Of a stretch of 64,000 bases of DNA, positions 25,368 to 38,166 are shown one piece after another. The first letter of the stretch is position 1; the number at the start of each line of letters is the position of its first letter. Under the pieces are notes generated by a model. It was not told where the DNA came from, ran no database searches, and was given only the letters and a program-made list of their open reading frames with translations. Both the position numbers and the translations under genes were made by a program. This DNA comes from Achromobacter xylosoxidans (GTDB taxonomy: Bacteria; Pseudomonadota; Gammaproteobacteria; Burkholderiales; Burkholderiaceae_B). The DNA lies in assembly GCF_002192695.1 (NCBI RefSeq), contig NZ_MTLG01000086.1:124001-188000 (forward strand). The letters are read 5' to 3'.

Positions 25368-26339
25368 ATGGTCATGCATCTGAAAACTCTGGCCGCTGCC
25401 TGTCTGGCGGCCGGGATCGCCGCGCCCGCGATGGCCGCGGATACTTATCCCAGCAAGCCGATCACGATCGTCCTGCCCTATGCGACGGGCGGGTCCGCCG
25501 ACATGCTGGCGCGCTTCGCCGCGCAGGCTTTACAGACTGAACTGGGCAAGCCGGCCATCGTCGAGGCCAAGCCGGGCGCGGGCGGCGTGCTGGGCACCGA
25601 GTTCGTCTCGCGCGCCGAGCCCGACGGCTACACGCTGGCGCTGACCGCCAGCGGCACCATGGCCGTCAATCCCTATGTCTACAAGCTGCGCTACAAGCCG
25701 CTGGAAGACTTCAAGCAGATCACGGTGCTGGTCGACCTGCCTTTCGTGGTGGTCACGAACAATGAGTTCCCGGCCAGGAATCTCAAGGAATTCATCGACT
25801 ACGGCCGCAAGAATCCGAACAAGATCACCTTCGGCAATGCCGGCCTGGGCACCCAGCAGCACCTGACCCAGCTCATGTTCGCGCGCGCCGCCGGCATGCA
25901 GGTCAACATCGTGCCCTACAAGGGCAGCAGCCCGGCCATGAACGATCTGCTGGGCGGCCATATCGACGCCGTGCTGGACAACACGGGCGTGCAGACGCCC
26001 TTCATCAAGGCGGGCAAGGTACGGCCCTTGTTCGTGACCAACCCGGAACGCGTGGCGGCCTTGCCCGACGTGCCCACCGCGCCCGAAGCCGGCCTCCCCG
26101 GGTTCTCGGCGGTCGCCTGGTTCGGCCTGGCCGCGCCCAAGGGCACGCCGGACGAGATCGTCGACAAGATCCAGCAGGCTCTGGCGCGCGAGTTCGCCAA
26201 GCCGGAAATGAAGCAGCGCCTGCTGGACCTGGCGATGATTCCGCGCGTGTCCACGGCGGCTGAGACCACGGCCCGGGTGAAGAGCGACCTGGAGACCTTT
26301 GGCAAGATCGCCAAAGAGGTCGACCTGCAGCCGATGTGA
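25368..26339 (+). CDS. Bug-family tripartite tricarboxylate receptor (TctC)
   Basis: 323 residues from ATG 25368, which has GAGGGG 9 bases upstream. Signal peptide MVMHLKTLAAACLAAGIAAP ends near AMAA. The mature protein has the family landmarks YPSKPITIVLPYATGGSADM, AKPGAGGVLGTEFVSRAEPD and VPYKGSSPAMNDLLGG. Bug receptors bind carboxylates, often amino acids or cyclic imides, in the periplasm. Divergent from the LysR gene and followed by a TctA permease, so it probably delivers the substrate of the hydantoinase operon. Confidence 0.93.
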   Translation: MVMHLKTLAAACLAAGIAAPAMAADTYPSKPITIVLPYATGGSADMLARFAAQALQTELGKPAIVEAKPGAGGVLGTEFVSRAEPDGYTLALTASGTMAVNPYVYKLRYKPLEDFKQITVLVDLPFVVVTNNEFPARNLKEFIDYGRKNPNKITFGNAGLGTQQHLTQLMFARAAGMQVNIVPYKGSSPAMNDLLGGHIDAVLDNTGVQTPFIKAGKVRPLFVTNPERVAALPDVPTAPEAGLPGFSAVAWFGLAAPKGTPDEIVDKIQQALAREFAKPEMKQRLLDLAMIPRVSTAAETTARVKSDLETFGKIAKEVDLQPM

Positions 26340-26477
26340 CGGGACGGCCTTGCCGCGTCAGCGGCAGGGCCTCCGTATCGCGCTTTCGCGAACGGCGCGC
26401 GCAGCGTCCAAGCGCGCCGATCCGTCCTGAACTACTCATCTCCAGTCCGTAAAAACCCGGGTTCCTCGGCTTTTTAT

Positions 26478-26508
26478 ATCGTATTACGATCTATTTTCGT
26501 ATGACGAT
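26478..26508 (+). promoter_or_regulatory. Paired 13-base operator-like elements before tctA
   Basis: ATCGTATTACGAT (26478-26490) is a perfect 6-1-6 palindrome, and TTCGTATGACGAT (26496-26508) is a second copy with 11 of 13 bases the same, 18 bases away. They lie 20-50 bases before the tctA start in an A+T-rich patch, where a promoter would be. Confidence 0.5.
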
Positions 26509-26528
26509 AAAAACACCAAGGAGCGGGG

Positions 26529-28034
26529 ATGGAACTTGTCGATAACCTCATGCTGGGGTTTTCCGTGGCGTTCACGCCGGAGAACCTGCTGTATGCGCTG
26601 TTGGGATGCGTGCTGGGCACGCTGGTAGGGGTGCTGCCTGGCCTGGGACCCGTGCCCACCATCGCGATGCTGCTGCCGATCACCTACGTGCTGCCGCCCG
26701 TCGCGGGGCTGATCATGCTGGCGGGCATCTACTACGGCACGCAGTACGGCGGTTCGACGACCGCCATACTCGTCAACCTGCCGGGAGAGACATCGGCCGT
26801 CGTCACAGTGCTCGACGGCCACCAGATGGCCCGCAACGGCCGCGGCGGCGCCGCGCTGTCGCTGGCCGCCATCGGTTCCTTCTTCGCGGGATCGGTGGCC
26901 ACCATGCTGATCGCGGCATTCGCGCCGCCGCTGGCCGAGGTCGCGTTCAAGTTCGGACCGGCCGAGTACTTTTCCCTGATGACGCTGGGCCTGGTCGGGG
27001 CGGTGGTGCTGGCCTCCGGTTCGCTGGTCAAGGCGATCTGCATGATTCTGCTGGGGCTGCTGCTCGGCCTGGTAGGCACGGACGTCAATTCGGGCGTGGC
27101 CCGGTACGACTTCGGCATCCCCGAATTGCAGGACGGCATCAATTTCGCGATCGTGGCGATGGGCGTGTTCGGCTTTGCGGAGATCATGAACAACCTGGAG
27201 CTGAAGGACAAACGGGTCGAGATCACGGACAAGGTGGGCTCGCTGTATCCCAATCGCCAGGAGATCCGCGAGGCGGCGCCCGCGATCGTGCGCGGCACCG
27301 CGGTCGGATCGATGCTGGGCATCCTGCCCGGCGGCGGCTCGGTGCTGTCGGCCTTCGCTTCCTACACGCTGGAAAAGAAGCTGTCCAAGGAACCCGGGCG
27401 TTTCGGCAAAGGGCACCCGGCCGGGCTGGCCGGGCCGGAATCCGCCAATAACGCCGGGGCGCAGGCGTCGTTCATCCCGCTGCTGACGCTGGGTATCCCG
27501 GGCAACGCGGTAATGGCGCTGATGGTGGGCGCGATGACCATCCACAACATCCAACCCGGCCCCCAGGTCATGACCAGCCACCCTGAACTGTTCTGGGGTC
27601 TGATCGCATCGATGTGGATCGGCAACCTGATGCTGGTCATCCTCAACCTGCCGCTGGTCGGGCTTTGGGTCAAGCTGCTCAAGGTTCCCTACCGCGTCCT
27701 GTTTCCGGCGATTCTGGTGTTCTGCACGATCGGGGTGTATTCGCTCAACTACAACACCTTCGATCTGTACATGACGGCCTTCTTCGGCGTCGTCGGCTAC
27801 ATCTGGAGCAAGCTGCGCTGCGAGGGCGCGCCGCTCCTGCTTGGCCTGGTGCTCGGCCCGATGATGGAAGAGAACTTCCGTCGCGCGCTGCTGCTGTCGC
27901 GCGGCGATTTCACCACCTTCGTGGAACGGCCGCTGTCCGCGTCCCTGCTGGGCGCGGCGGCGGTGCTGGTCGTGCTGGTCGCGCTGCCGAACATCCGCAA
28001 GAAGCGCGAGGAGGCGTTCGTCGAAGAGGACTGA
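26529..28034 (+). CDS. tctA: Tripartite tricarboxylate transporter permease TctA
   Basis: 501-residue inner-membrane protein with about 11-12 hydrophobic segments. Family landmarks: GTLVGVLPGLGPVPTIAMLL, AGIYYGTQYGGSTTAILVNL and LTLGIPGNAVMALMVGAMTI. TTT systems normally need TctA (large), TctB (small, about 4 TM) and TctC (receptor). No TctB gene is present here, so TctA may use a distant TctB or work as a two-component variant. A 188-base gap with operator-like repeats separates it from tctC, so it may have its own control. AAGGAG lies 6 bases before the ATG. Confidence 0.93.
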   Translation: MELVDNLMLGFSVAFTPENLLYALLGCVLGTLVGVLPGLGPVPTIAMLLPITYVLPPVAGLIMLAGIYYGTQYGGSTTAILVNLPGETSAVVTVLDGHQMARNGRGGAALSLAAIGSFFAGSVATMLIAAFAPPLAEVAFKFGPAEYFSLMTLGLVGAVVLASGSLVKAICMILLGLLLGLVGTDVNSGVARYDFGIPELQDGINFAIVAMGVFGFAEIMNNLELKDKRVEITDKVGSLYPNRQEIREAAPAIVRGTAVGSMLGILPGGGSVLSAFASYTLEKKLSKEPGRFGKGHPAGLAGPESANNAGAQASFIPLLTLGIPGNAVMALMVGAMTIHNIQPGPQVMTSHPELFWGLIASMWIGNLMLVILNLPLVGLWVKLLKVPYRVLFPAILVFCTIGVYSLNYNTFDLYMTAFFGVVGYIWSKLRCEGAPLLLGLVLGPMMEENFRRALLLSRGDFTTFVERPLSASLLGAAAVLVVLVALPNIRKKREEAFVEED

Positions 28035-28080
28035 GGCAGGGCCGCTCCCGCCCTCCGGCGGGTCGCGCTGCGGGCGGTCT

Positions 28081-28554
28081 CTACCGCCTGCCGTTCTCGA
28101 TCTCCAACTGCTGCCGATATTCCGCGCCCGTGCGCATCCGCACATACTCCGCGTAGCGCTGGCGGTACTTGAGGCTGAACACGTCGGGCTCCTGCGATCC
28201 GCGGTACAGATCCTCCATGCCCGAGCGCTGCCATAGCTTCAGGTCGGCGCGCACTTCCGCGCGGGTCTTGGTCGCGGTGGCCGGCAGGGACGGCGGGTAG
28301 TCCAGCTCGCCGTAGGTGACCAGGCCGGCGGCCTTGGCGCGTTGCAGTTCGTCGGCCACCTGGGCGCTGGTCTTGCCGGCTTGGGAGGGCGCGATGGCGG
28401 GCGGATAGTCCTGCTCGCCGTAAGTGACCAGGCCGGCGTTCTTTGCCTGCTCGAGTTCGAGCCTGACCTGTTCGCGGGTCTTCGGCTCGGCCTGGACGGC
28501 AGGGGCCGCGGCGGCAACGGAAACGGCGAGGATCAACAGGGTCAGACGGTTCAT
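28081..28554 (-). CDS. DUF4148 repeat protein, periplasmic
   Basis: 157 residues from ATG 28554 with GGAG 6 bases upstream. A signal peptide (MNRLTLLILAVSVAAAAPAV) is cleaved near QAE. The mature part holds two near-identical DUF4148 units (KTREQVRLELEQAKNAGLVT and KTSAQVADELQRAKAAGLVT, each ending YGExDYPP) and a third partial one (KTRAEVRADLKLW). DUF4148 proteins are abundant in Burkholderiales; role unknown. It lies next to a metal-type two-component system that has another DUF4148 gene on its other side. Confidence 0.88.
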   Translation of the reverse strand: MNRLTLLILAVSVAAAAPAVQAEPKTREQVRLELEQAKNAGLVTYGEQDYPPAIAPSQAGKTSAQVADELQRAKAAGLVTYGELDYPPSLPATATKTRAEVRADLKLWQRSGMEDLYRGSQEPDVFSLKYRQRYAEYVRMRTGAEYRQQLEIENGRR

Positions 28555-28596
28555 GATTTCTCCATGGAACATAGTCCGGCAATCTCAACAATCTAG

Positions 28597-28615
28597 GGGA
28601 GGCAGATGGCCTCCC
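28597..28615 (-). terminator. Stem-loop between the histidine kinase and DUF4148 genes
   Basis: GGGAGGC (28597-28603) and GCCTCCC (28609-28615) with a 5-base loop. On the minus strand it is followed by CTAGATTGTTG, only moderately T-rich, so it is a weak terminator candidate for the two-component operon. Confidence 0.35.
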
Positions 28616-28712
28616 TGAGGCCGGAGCCCTCGAAAGCCGCGGTGGCGGCCGTTGTTCGAGGGGCATGGAGAAATTCTAGGGAACGGGGGCGGACAGAATC
28701 CGGACAGGCGGA

Positions 28713-30062
28713 TTAGCTTTCTGTAATGTCGGCCGCCGCGATGCTGAAGCCTATGGTGGTGGTCCGGTTGGCCGACCTGGCGTAACTGCGGCCGCCGTGC
28801 ATGCGGGCGATGGCGGCGACGATGGCCAATCCCAATCCATGATGATTGGCATCGAACTCGCGCGAGGTGTCGCTGCGGTAGAAGCGGTAGAAAAGCCGCG
28901 GCAGGTGCTCCGCCGGTATGGGCTCGCCGGTGTTGCGCACGGAGACCAGGATTTCGCCAGCGTCGCCGCGGGAGATATCGACCTCGATCACGCTGCCGGC
29001 AGCGGCATAGCGCACTGCGTTCGAGACCAGGTTCGACACGGCCCGCTGGAACAGCGCGCGATCGACCTGGGCCGGCGCATCGCCCAGCACGGCGATATCG
29101 ACCCCGGCGTCCAGGGCCTCGGCCTCGTGGTACTGCGTAACCTCCTGCACAATGGCGGCCAGGCTGGCCTGCCAGCTGCCCCTGGCCTGCGCGCCGCGGT
29201 CGGCCTGCGACAGGAACAGCATATCGTTGACGATGCTGGAGAGGCGCTGCAGTTCTTCAAGGTTGGAGCCCAGCGTTTCGCGCAAGGCCTGCGGCGACGG
29301 GCGCGTGCTCAGCGCCAGCTCGGTCTCGCCGATCAGCGTTGCCAGCGGCGTGCGCATCTCGTGGGCCACGTCGGCGTTGAAACCTTCCATCTGCACATAG
29401 GCGCGCTCCAGCCGCTGCAGCACCGCGTTGAACTGGCGCACCAGGGGCCGGATCTCGCAGGGCTGGCCGCTTTCGTCGAGCCGTTCGCCGATGCGGTCCG
29501 GGGATAGCTGCGCCGCTTGTTTTCCCAGCGCATCCAGCGGCGCCAGTCCTCTGCGCACCAGCAGGGTTCCGACCGCCGCCACGACGATGGCGCCGGCCAG
29601 GGCGCAGGCGAACAGGGTCCAGGCCAGCGCCTTGCGCAGGAGGATATCGCTGGAGATGTCCAGCACCAGCTCGGCGTTCATGGCGTCGCCGGGCGCGCCG
29701 GGGTAGGGCAGCGTGAAGGCGATGCGCCGCTCATGGTGGAAATTGTTGTCGCCGGCGATGGGACTGCCGTAGTAGACCTTCTCGCCGTCTATTTCCAGCA
29801 CCAGGGAGAAGTCGGGGCGGCCGTAGAAGAAGTCGCTGAGCTTGTGGCGCAGGCGGGTGGAGTCCTGGCTGGCGGCGTTTTCCTCGATCAGATGCCGCAC
29901 GACCTCGACCTTCTGTTGCAGCAGGGCTTCCTGGCGGCTGGCCAGGTTCAGGTTGGTCGCGTAATAGACCGCCGCGCATACCAGGCCGAGCGCGATGAAG
30001 GTCTGGATCGCCAGCCAGCGCGACAGCCAGCGGTGCAGCGATTTGGGGCGCTGCCCGGACAT
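28713..30062 (-). CDS. Heavy-metal sensor histidine kinase (CusS/CopS-like)
   Basis: 449 residues. Two membrane segments (about 18-36 and 150-168) bracket a periplasmic sensor of about 110 residues containing a NNFHHER stretch that could bind metal. A HAMP linker follows, then the H-box FNADVAHEMRTPLATLIGE with His234, an N-box (RAVSNLVSNAVRYA) and a G-box (HHGLGLAIVAAIARMHGG). The ATG overlaps the regulator stop by one base (TGATG). It probably responds to periplasmic Cu, Zn, Co or Cd and controls the divergent czc operon. Confidence 0.92.
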   Translation of the reverse strand: MSGQRPKSLHRWLSRWLAIQTFIALGLVCAAVYYATNLNLASRQEALLQQKVEVVRHLIEENAASQDSTRLRHKLSDFFYGRPDFSLVLEIDGEKVYYGSPIAGDNNFHHERRIAFTLPYPGAPGDAMNAELVLDISSDILLRKALAWTLFACALAGAIVVAAVGTLLVRRGLAPLDALGKQAAQLSPDRIGERLDESGQPCEIRPLVRQFNAVLQRLERAYVQMEGFNADVAHEMRTPLATLIGETELALSTRPSPQALRETLGSNLEELQRLSSIVNDMLFLSQADRGAQARGSWQASLAAIVQEVTQYHEAEALDAGVDIAVLGDAPAQVDRALFQRAVSNLVSNAVRYAAAGSVIEVDISRGDAGEILVSVRNTGEPIPAEHLPRLFYRFYRSDTSREFDANHHGLGLAIVAAIARMHGGRSYARSANRTTTIGFSIAAADITES

Positions 30063-30751
30063 CAGTCGCTCCGCGGTTCCAGCACGTAGCCCATGCCGCG
30101 CACGGTATGCAGCAGCTTCTTGTCGAAGGGCTCGTCGACCTTGCCGCGCAGGCGGCGGATCGCGACCTCGACCACGTTGGTGTTGCTGTTGAAATTGATG
30201 TCCCACACCTGTTCGGCCAACTCCAGCCGCGACAGGACTTCACCCTGCTTGCGCATCAGCAGGGCCAGCAGAGTGAACTCCTTGGCGGTCAGGTCCAGCC
30301 GCACGCCGTCGCGGCTGGCGCGCCGGCGCAGCAGGTCCAGTTCCAGGCCATCGATGCGCAGCACATTCTGGGCGACGGTCTCGGTCTGGCCATGGCCGCT
30401 GCGCCGGCCCAGCGCCAGCACGCGGGCCAGCAGTTCCGACAAGGCGAACGGCTTGGCCAGGTAGTCGTCGGCGCCGTCGCGCAAACCCTTGACGCGGTCT
30501 TCGAGCTTGTCGCGCGCCGTCAGCATCAGGACCGGGACGCGGCTGGTCTTGCGGATCTCGGCCAGCACGGAGAAGCCGTCCATCGCGGGCAGCATGACGT
30601 CCAGCAGGACCAGGTCGTATGGGCTTTCACGGACCAGATGCAGTCCGGTGACGCCGTCCTGGGCCACGTCGACCACGTAGTTGTGTTCGGTCAGGGCTCG
30701 CCGCAAGTACTCGGCAAGTTTTTTTTCGTCTTCGATTACGAGTACTTTCAT
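30062..30751 (-). CDS. OmpR-family response regulator (CusR/CopR-like)
   Basis: 229 residues. The receiver domain has Asp51 as phosphorylation site (DLVLLDVMLPAMDGF) and Lys in MLTARDKLEDRVKGL. The C-terminal winged helix includes DLTAKEFTLLALLMRKQGEV and VVEVAIRRLRGKVDEPF. First gene of a leftward pair with the sensor kinase. The divergent region upstream of czcC has CGTAA/TTACG half-sites that are plausible binding sites. The A+T-rich stretch just upstream (TCAGCGGAATAAAAAGAG) may hold the promoter. Confidence 0.93.
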   Translation of the reverse strand: MKVLVIEDEKKLAEYLRRALTEHNYVVDVAQDGVTGLHLVRESPYDLVLLDVMLPAMDGFSVLAEIRKTSRVPVLMLTARDKLEDRVKGLRDGADDYLAKPFALSELLARVLALGRRSGHGQTETVAQNVLRIDGLELDLLRRRASRDGVRLDLTAKEFTLLALLMRKQGEVLSRLELAEQVWDINFNSNTNVVEVAIRRLRGKVDEPFDKKLLHTVRGMGYVLEPRSD

Positions 30752-30834
30752 GTCAGCGGAATAAAAAGAGTGCGCGGAAGTCCTCGGATCCTGCGTCTAT
30801 TCTAGGCGGAATCGTCCCGGGGGAATAAACGCAA

Positions 30835-30857
30835 GCAGGGCGGCCCAGCCGCCCTGC
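30835..30857 (-). terminator. Terminator of the second DUF4148 gene
   Basis: Stem GCAGGGCGGC (30835-30844) and GCCGCCCTGC (30848-30857), 3-base loop. Read leftward it is followed by TTGCGTTTATT, a fair T-tract for the minus-strand gene ending at 30905. Confidence 0.6.
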
Positions 30858-30904
30858 GCAGCGCTGGCAGGCACGCGGGGCGCGTGCGCCATGGGCCCGG
30901 GCGC

Positions 30905-31246
30905 TCAGCCCGGGGTGTAGATCTCGTCCAGGCGGGCGCGTTCGGCCGGCGTCATGGCCTCGAGCTCCGCCATCGCGTCGGCACGGGTGCGGGAGGTGCC
31001 TTGCTTGACCCAGCCCGGCTTGGCGGCGTTGAGGTTGGTCAGGAACCACTGCTTCGGGTCGGACTTGGCGACGGCGAGTTCGGTCTTCACTTCTTCACGC
31101 GTCTTGCCGCCGGCGGCATGGTCCGGCGCGATGGCGTAGCCGATCTCCGTGTTGGTCTGGTGCCAGGTGCTTGATGCGCTGGCGGCAAAGGGAAAGGCCA
31201 GCGCGGAACCCAGGGCAAGGGCGGCGGCAACGGTTTGGATCTTCAT
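30905..31246 (-). CDS. DUF4148 protein, periplasmic
   Basis: 113 residues from ATG 31246 (GGGAG 7 bases upstream), with signal peptide MKIQTVAAALALGSALAFPF cleaved near ASA. One DUF4148 unit is visible (GGKTREEVKTELAVAKSDP). It carries a short C-terminal charged tail (TRADAMAELEAMTPAERARL). It is divergent from czcC, sharing a 227-base promoter region with the CGTAA/TTACG sites, so it may be a co-regulated metal-response protein. Confidence 0.85.
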   Translation of the reverse strand: MKIQTVAAALALGSALAFPFAASASSTWHQTNTEIGYAIAPDHAAGGKTREEVKTELAVAKSDPKQWFLTNLNAAKPGWVKQGTSRTRADAMAELEAMTPAERARLDEIYTPG

Positions 31247-31365
31247 GGATATCTCCCAGGTTGGGCGCGGCGCCGGCCGCGGTTTTGCGTCGGCGCATAC
31301 ACGCTGTTTGTGTAGCGACGGTGACACTCTACGGACCCCTGCCCGTCAATTCACGGACACCCTGA

Positions 31366-31400
31366 TTACGTTTTCGTAAGGCCCGGGAACCTTACGGAAA
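31366..31400. promoter_or_regulatory. Inverted repeats in the czcC / DUF4148 divergent promoter
   Basis: TTTTCGTAAGG (31371-31381) and CCTTACGGAAA (31390-31400) form an 11-bp inverted repeat with one mismatch and an 8-base spacer. A third half-site TTACG is at 31366-31370. Position (about 75-110 bases before czcC) and symmetry suit a CopR/CzcR-type response regulator site. Confidence 0.5.
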
Positions 31401-31473
31401 TGTCATTTTTCTGTCGGTCGATTGACGCGCCCGTCTGGATACATTGCCGGCTCGCCCCTTTCCTGGTTGAACC

Positions 31474-32736
31474 ATGCATGTATCCGCTATGCCGCTGATC
31501 CTGGCGGCCCTGATGATCGCCGCGTCTGCCCCCGCGTCCGCCCAGGACGCAGGCCCGGCCCGAACTCCCGTACCCGATGTGCAGGGCCAGAACGGCGCCG
31601 TGCTGACGCTGGAGGGCGCCCTGTCCGCGGCGCTGGAGCGCAACCCCGGATTCGCCGCGGCGAAGAACGAGGCCGCCGCGAGCGAAGGCCTGCTCACGCA
31701 GGCGGGCGTGTTGCCCAACCCCTCCATCGACGTGAGCGTGGACGACACGAAACCGGCCACGCGCACCACCACCGCCATGCTGAATGTGCCGGTGGAGACC
31801 GGCGGCAAGCGCTCCGCCCGGGTCAAGGCGGCGGGGCTGTCCAGGGACCTGGCGCGCCAGGGCGTGGCGGACACGCGGGCAGGACTGCGGGCGGCAGTCA
31901 TCGCGGCTTATTTCGATGTGGCGGTGGCGCAGGAATCCGTGCGCGTGGCGCGCGGCACCGTGGATATCGCCAGCGGCGCCCTGCGGCTGGCCGAGAGGCG
32001 CGTGGCCGCCGGCAAGGCGCCGCCGCTGGAGGGCAGCAAGGCCCAGGTGGCGCTGGCCAACGCGCGCATCGAGGCGCGCGCGACCGAGGCCGCGCTGCTG
32101 GGGGCGCGCCGCAAGCTCGGCCTGCTCTGGGGCGAGGCCGAGCCCGGCTTCGCCAGCGTGGGCGCGGACCTGAGCGCGCTGCCGGATCGGGCATCGATAG
32201 ACGAGCTGCGCGCCGGACTGGCCGCATCGCCCAGGATGCAGGGCGGCAAGCTCGCCGTCGACCTGGGGCAGGCGCAGCTGGAAGTCGAGAAAAGCAAGCG
32301 TTATCCGGACATCACGCTGAGCGCGGGCGTGGCCCGCGACAACGAAGCGGGCCGCAACAAGGCCCAGCTCGGCGTGTCCATTCCGCTGCCGATATTCGAC
32401 CGCAACCAGGGCAATGTGTACGCCGCCACCATGCAGGCCTACAAGGCGCAGGACCAGTACCGCGAGCTGGAGTCCGGCTTGATGGGAGAACTGCTGCAGG
32501 CCGTGACCCGCTTCGATCTGGCGGTGGGTTCCGCGCGCGAGTACCGGAGCGCGGTGCTGCCGGGCGCCACCCAGGCCTATGACGCCGCGCGCAAGGGCTT
32601 CGAAGCGGGGAAGTTCGGCTTCCTGGAAGTGCTGGACGCGCAGCGCACCCTATCCGACGGAAACATCGCCTACCTGACGGTGCTGGCATCTGTGTACCAG
32701 GCTTCCGCGGATATCGACCGCATTCTCGGACGTTGA
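31474..32736 (+). CDS. czcC: Outer-membrane channel of a heavy-metal RND efflux pump (CzcC)
   Basis: 420 residues with a signal peptide (MHVSAMPLILAALMIAASAP, cleaved near ASAQ) and two TolC-type repeats (LEGALSAALERNPGFAAAKN; LEVEKSKRYPDITLSAGVAR; GFEAGKFGFLEVLDAQRTLS). CzcC-type proteins trimerise in the outer membrane as the exit duct. First gene of czcCBA and divergent from a DUF4148 gene. No obvious Shine-Dalgarno precedes ATG 31474; a few codons downstream is another ATG (31489). Confidence 0.92.
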   Translation: MHVSAMPLILAALMIAASAPASAQDAGPARTPVPDVQGQNGAVLTLEGALSAALERNPGFAAAKNEAAASEGLLTQAGVLPNPSIDVSVDDTKPATRTTTAMLNVPVETGGKRSARVKAAGLSRDLARQGVADTRAGLRAAVIAAYFDVAVAQESVRVARGTVDIASGALRLAERRVAAGKAPPLEGSKAQVALANARIEARATEAALLGARRKLGLLWGEAEPGFASVGADLSALPDRASIDELRAGLAASPRMQGGKLAVDLGQAQLEVEKSKRYPDITLSAGVARDNEAGRNKAQLGVSIPLPIFDRNQGNVYAATMQAYKAQDQYRELESGLMGELLQAVTRFDLAVGSAREYRSAVLPGATQAYDAARKGFEAGKFGFLEVLDAQRTLSDGNIAYLTVLASVYQASADIDRILGR

Positions 32737-32750
32737 AACGAGCATAAGAA

Positions 32751-37119
<4,369 letters not shown>

Positions 37120-37140
37120 GTCCGATAGAGAGGCGATCCG

Positions 37141-38166
37141 ATGAATGCCAGACCCGATATCGATATTGCTGTGCTGGGTGCAATCAGCCCGATACAGCTG
37201 TCCGTCATCATTCCGTTCCTCAACGAGATGGAGGTGCTGCCGGCCTGCCACGAGCGCTTGCGGCGGGTGTTGAAGACGCTGGGGCTGTCCTACGAGATCG
37301 TGTTCGTCGACGACGGCAGCAGCGACGGCAGCGCCGAATACCTGCAGACGCTGCTGCGCGAGGAGCGCGGCATCAAGCTGGTCAGGCTGAGCCGGAACTT
37401 CGGCAAGGAGGCCGCGATGACGGCCGGGATAGAACATGCGGCGGGGGCCGCGGTCATCATGCTGGACGCCGATCTGCAGGATCCGCCCGAGGCCATCCCC
37501 GCCATGGTCCGCGCCTGGAAGGAGGGCGCCGACGTCGTCAGCATGCGGCGGCGCAGCCGCGCCGGAGAAAGCGTCCTGAAGCGGTTCTCCGCGTATGCGT
37601 ACTACCGCCTGTTGAGCCGGCTGAGCAAGGCCGCGATTCCGCCCGACACCGGCGATTTCCGGCTGATGAGCCGGCGCGCCGTGACGGCGCTGATGCAGCT
37701 GCCGGAACGGTGCCGCTACATGAAGGGCCTGTACGCCTGGGTGGGCATGCCGACCCGGATCATCGATTACGACCGCGAGCCCCGCGCCGCCGGCACCACC
37801 AAATGGAGCTACCTGGCGCTGTTCCGCCTGGCCATGGAAGGCATCACCTCGTTTTCCACCGCGCCCCTGCGCTGGGCGACGGGGCTGGGCGCGGCCGCGG
37901 CCCTGGGCGGCGCGGTCTTCGGCGCCGCGATCATCTTCAAGACCTTGATGTTCGGCGACGACGTCGCCGGCTATCCCTCGCTGATGGCGACGATGACCTT
38001 CATGGGCGGCGTGCAGCTCATCACCATCGGCCTGTTGGGCGAGTACGTGGGCAAGACCTATATGGAAAGCAAGCAGCGGCCGGTCTATCTGGTGCGGGAT
38101 GTGCAGAACAGCGGACCCGCAGGCACGGCGCCATCGGACCCGGGGAGGGATGCGGCTTGCAGCTGA
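37141..38166 (+). CDS. GT2 polyprenyl-phosphate glycosyltransferase (LgmA/ArnC/GtrB-like)
   Basis: 341 residues. The catalytic GT2 domain has VIIPFLNEMEVLPACHERLR, FVDDGSSDGS, RNFGKEAAMTAGIEHAAG and the metal/donor motif MLDADLQDPPEAIP. Two C-terminal membrane segments (ATGLGAAAALGGAVFGAAII; MGGVQLITIGLLGEYVGKTY) anchor it at the cytoplasmic face. It loads a sugar onto undecaprenyl phosphate for the following GT39 enzyme. It lies 21 bases after czcA and overlaps the next gene, so metal efflux and this pair appear to be one transcript. In Bordetella the LgmA/LgmB pair puts glucosamine on lipid A phosphates. Confidence 0.9.
   Translation: MNARPDIDIAVLGAISPIQLSVIIPFLNEMEVLPACHERLRRVLKTLGLSYEIVFVDDGSSDGSAEYLQTLLREERGIKLVRLSRNFGKEAAMTAGIEHAAGAAVIMLDADLQDPPEAIPAMVRAWKEGADVVSMRRRSRAGESVLKRFSAYAYYRLLSRLSKAAIPPDTGDFRLMSRRAVTALMQLPERCRYMKGLYAWVGMPTRIIDYDREPRAAGTTKWSYLALFRLAMEGITSFSTAPLRWATGLGAAAALGGAVFGAAIIFKTLMFGDDVAGYPSLMATMTFMGGVQLITIGLLGEYVGKTYMESKQRPVYLVRDVQNSGPAGTAPSDPGRDAACS

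Noticed and set aside
26380..26440. Possible small element between tctC and tctA
   Set aside because: Short GC-rich inverted repeats without T-tract; no convincing terminator or gene.
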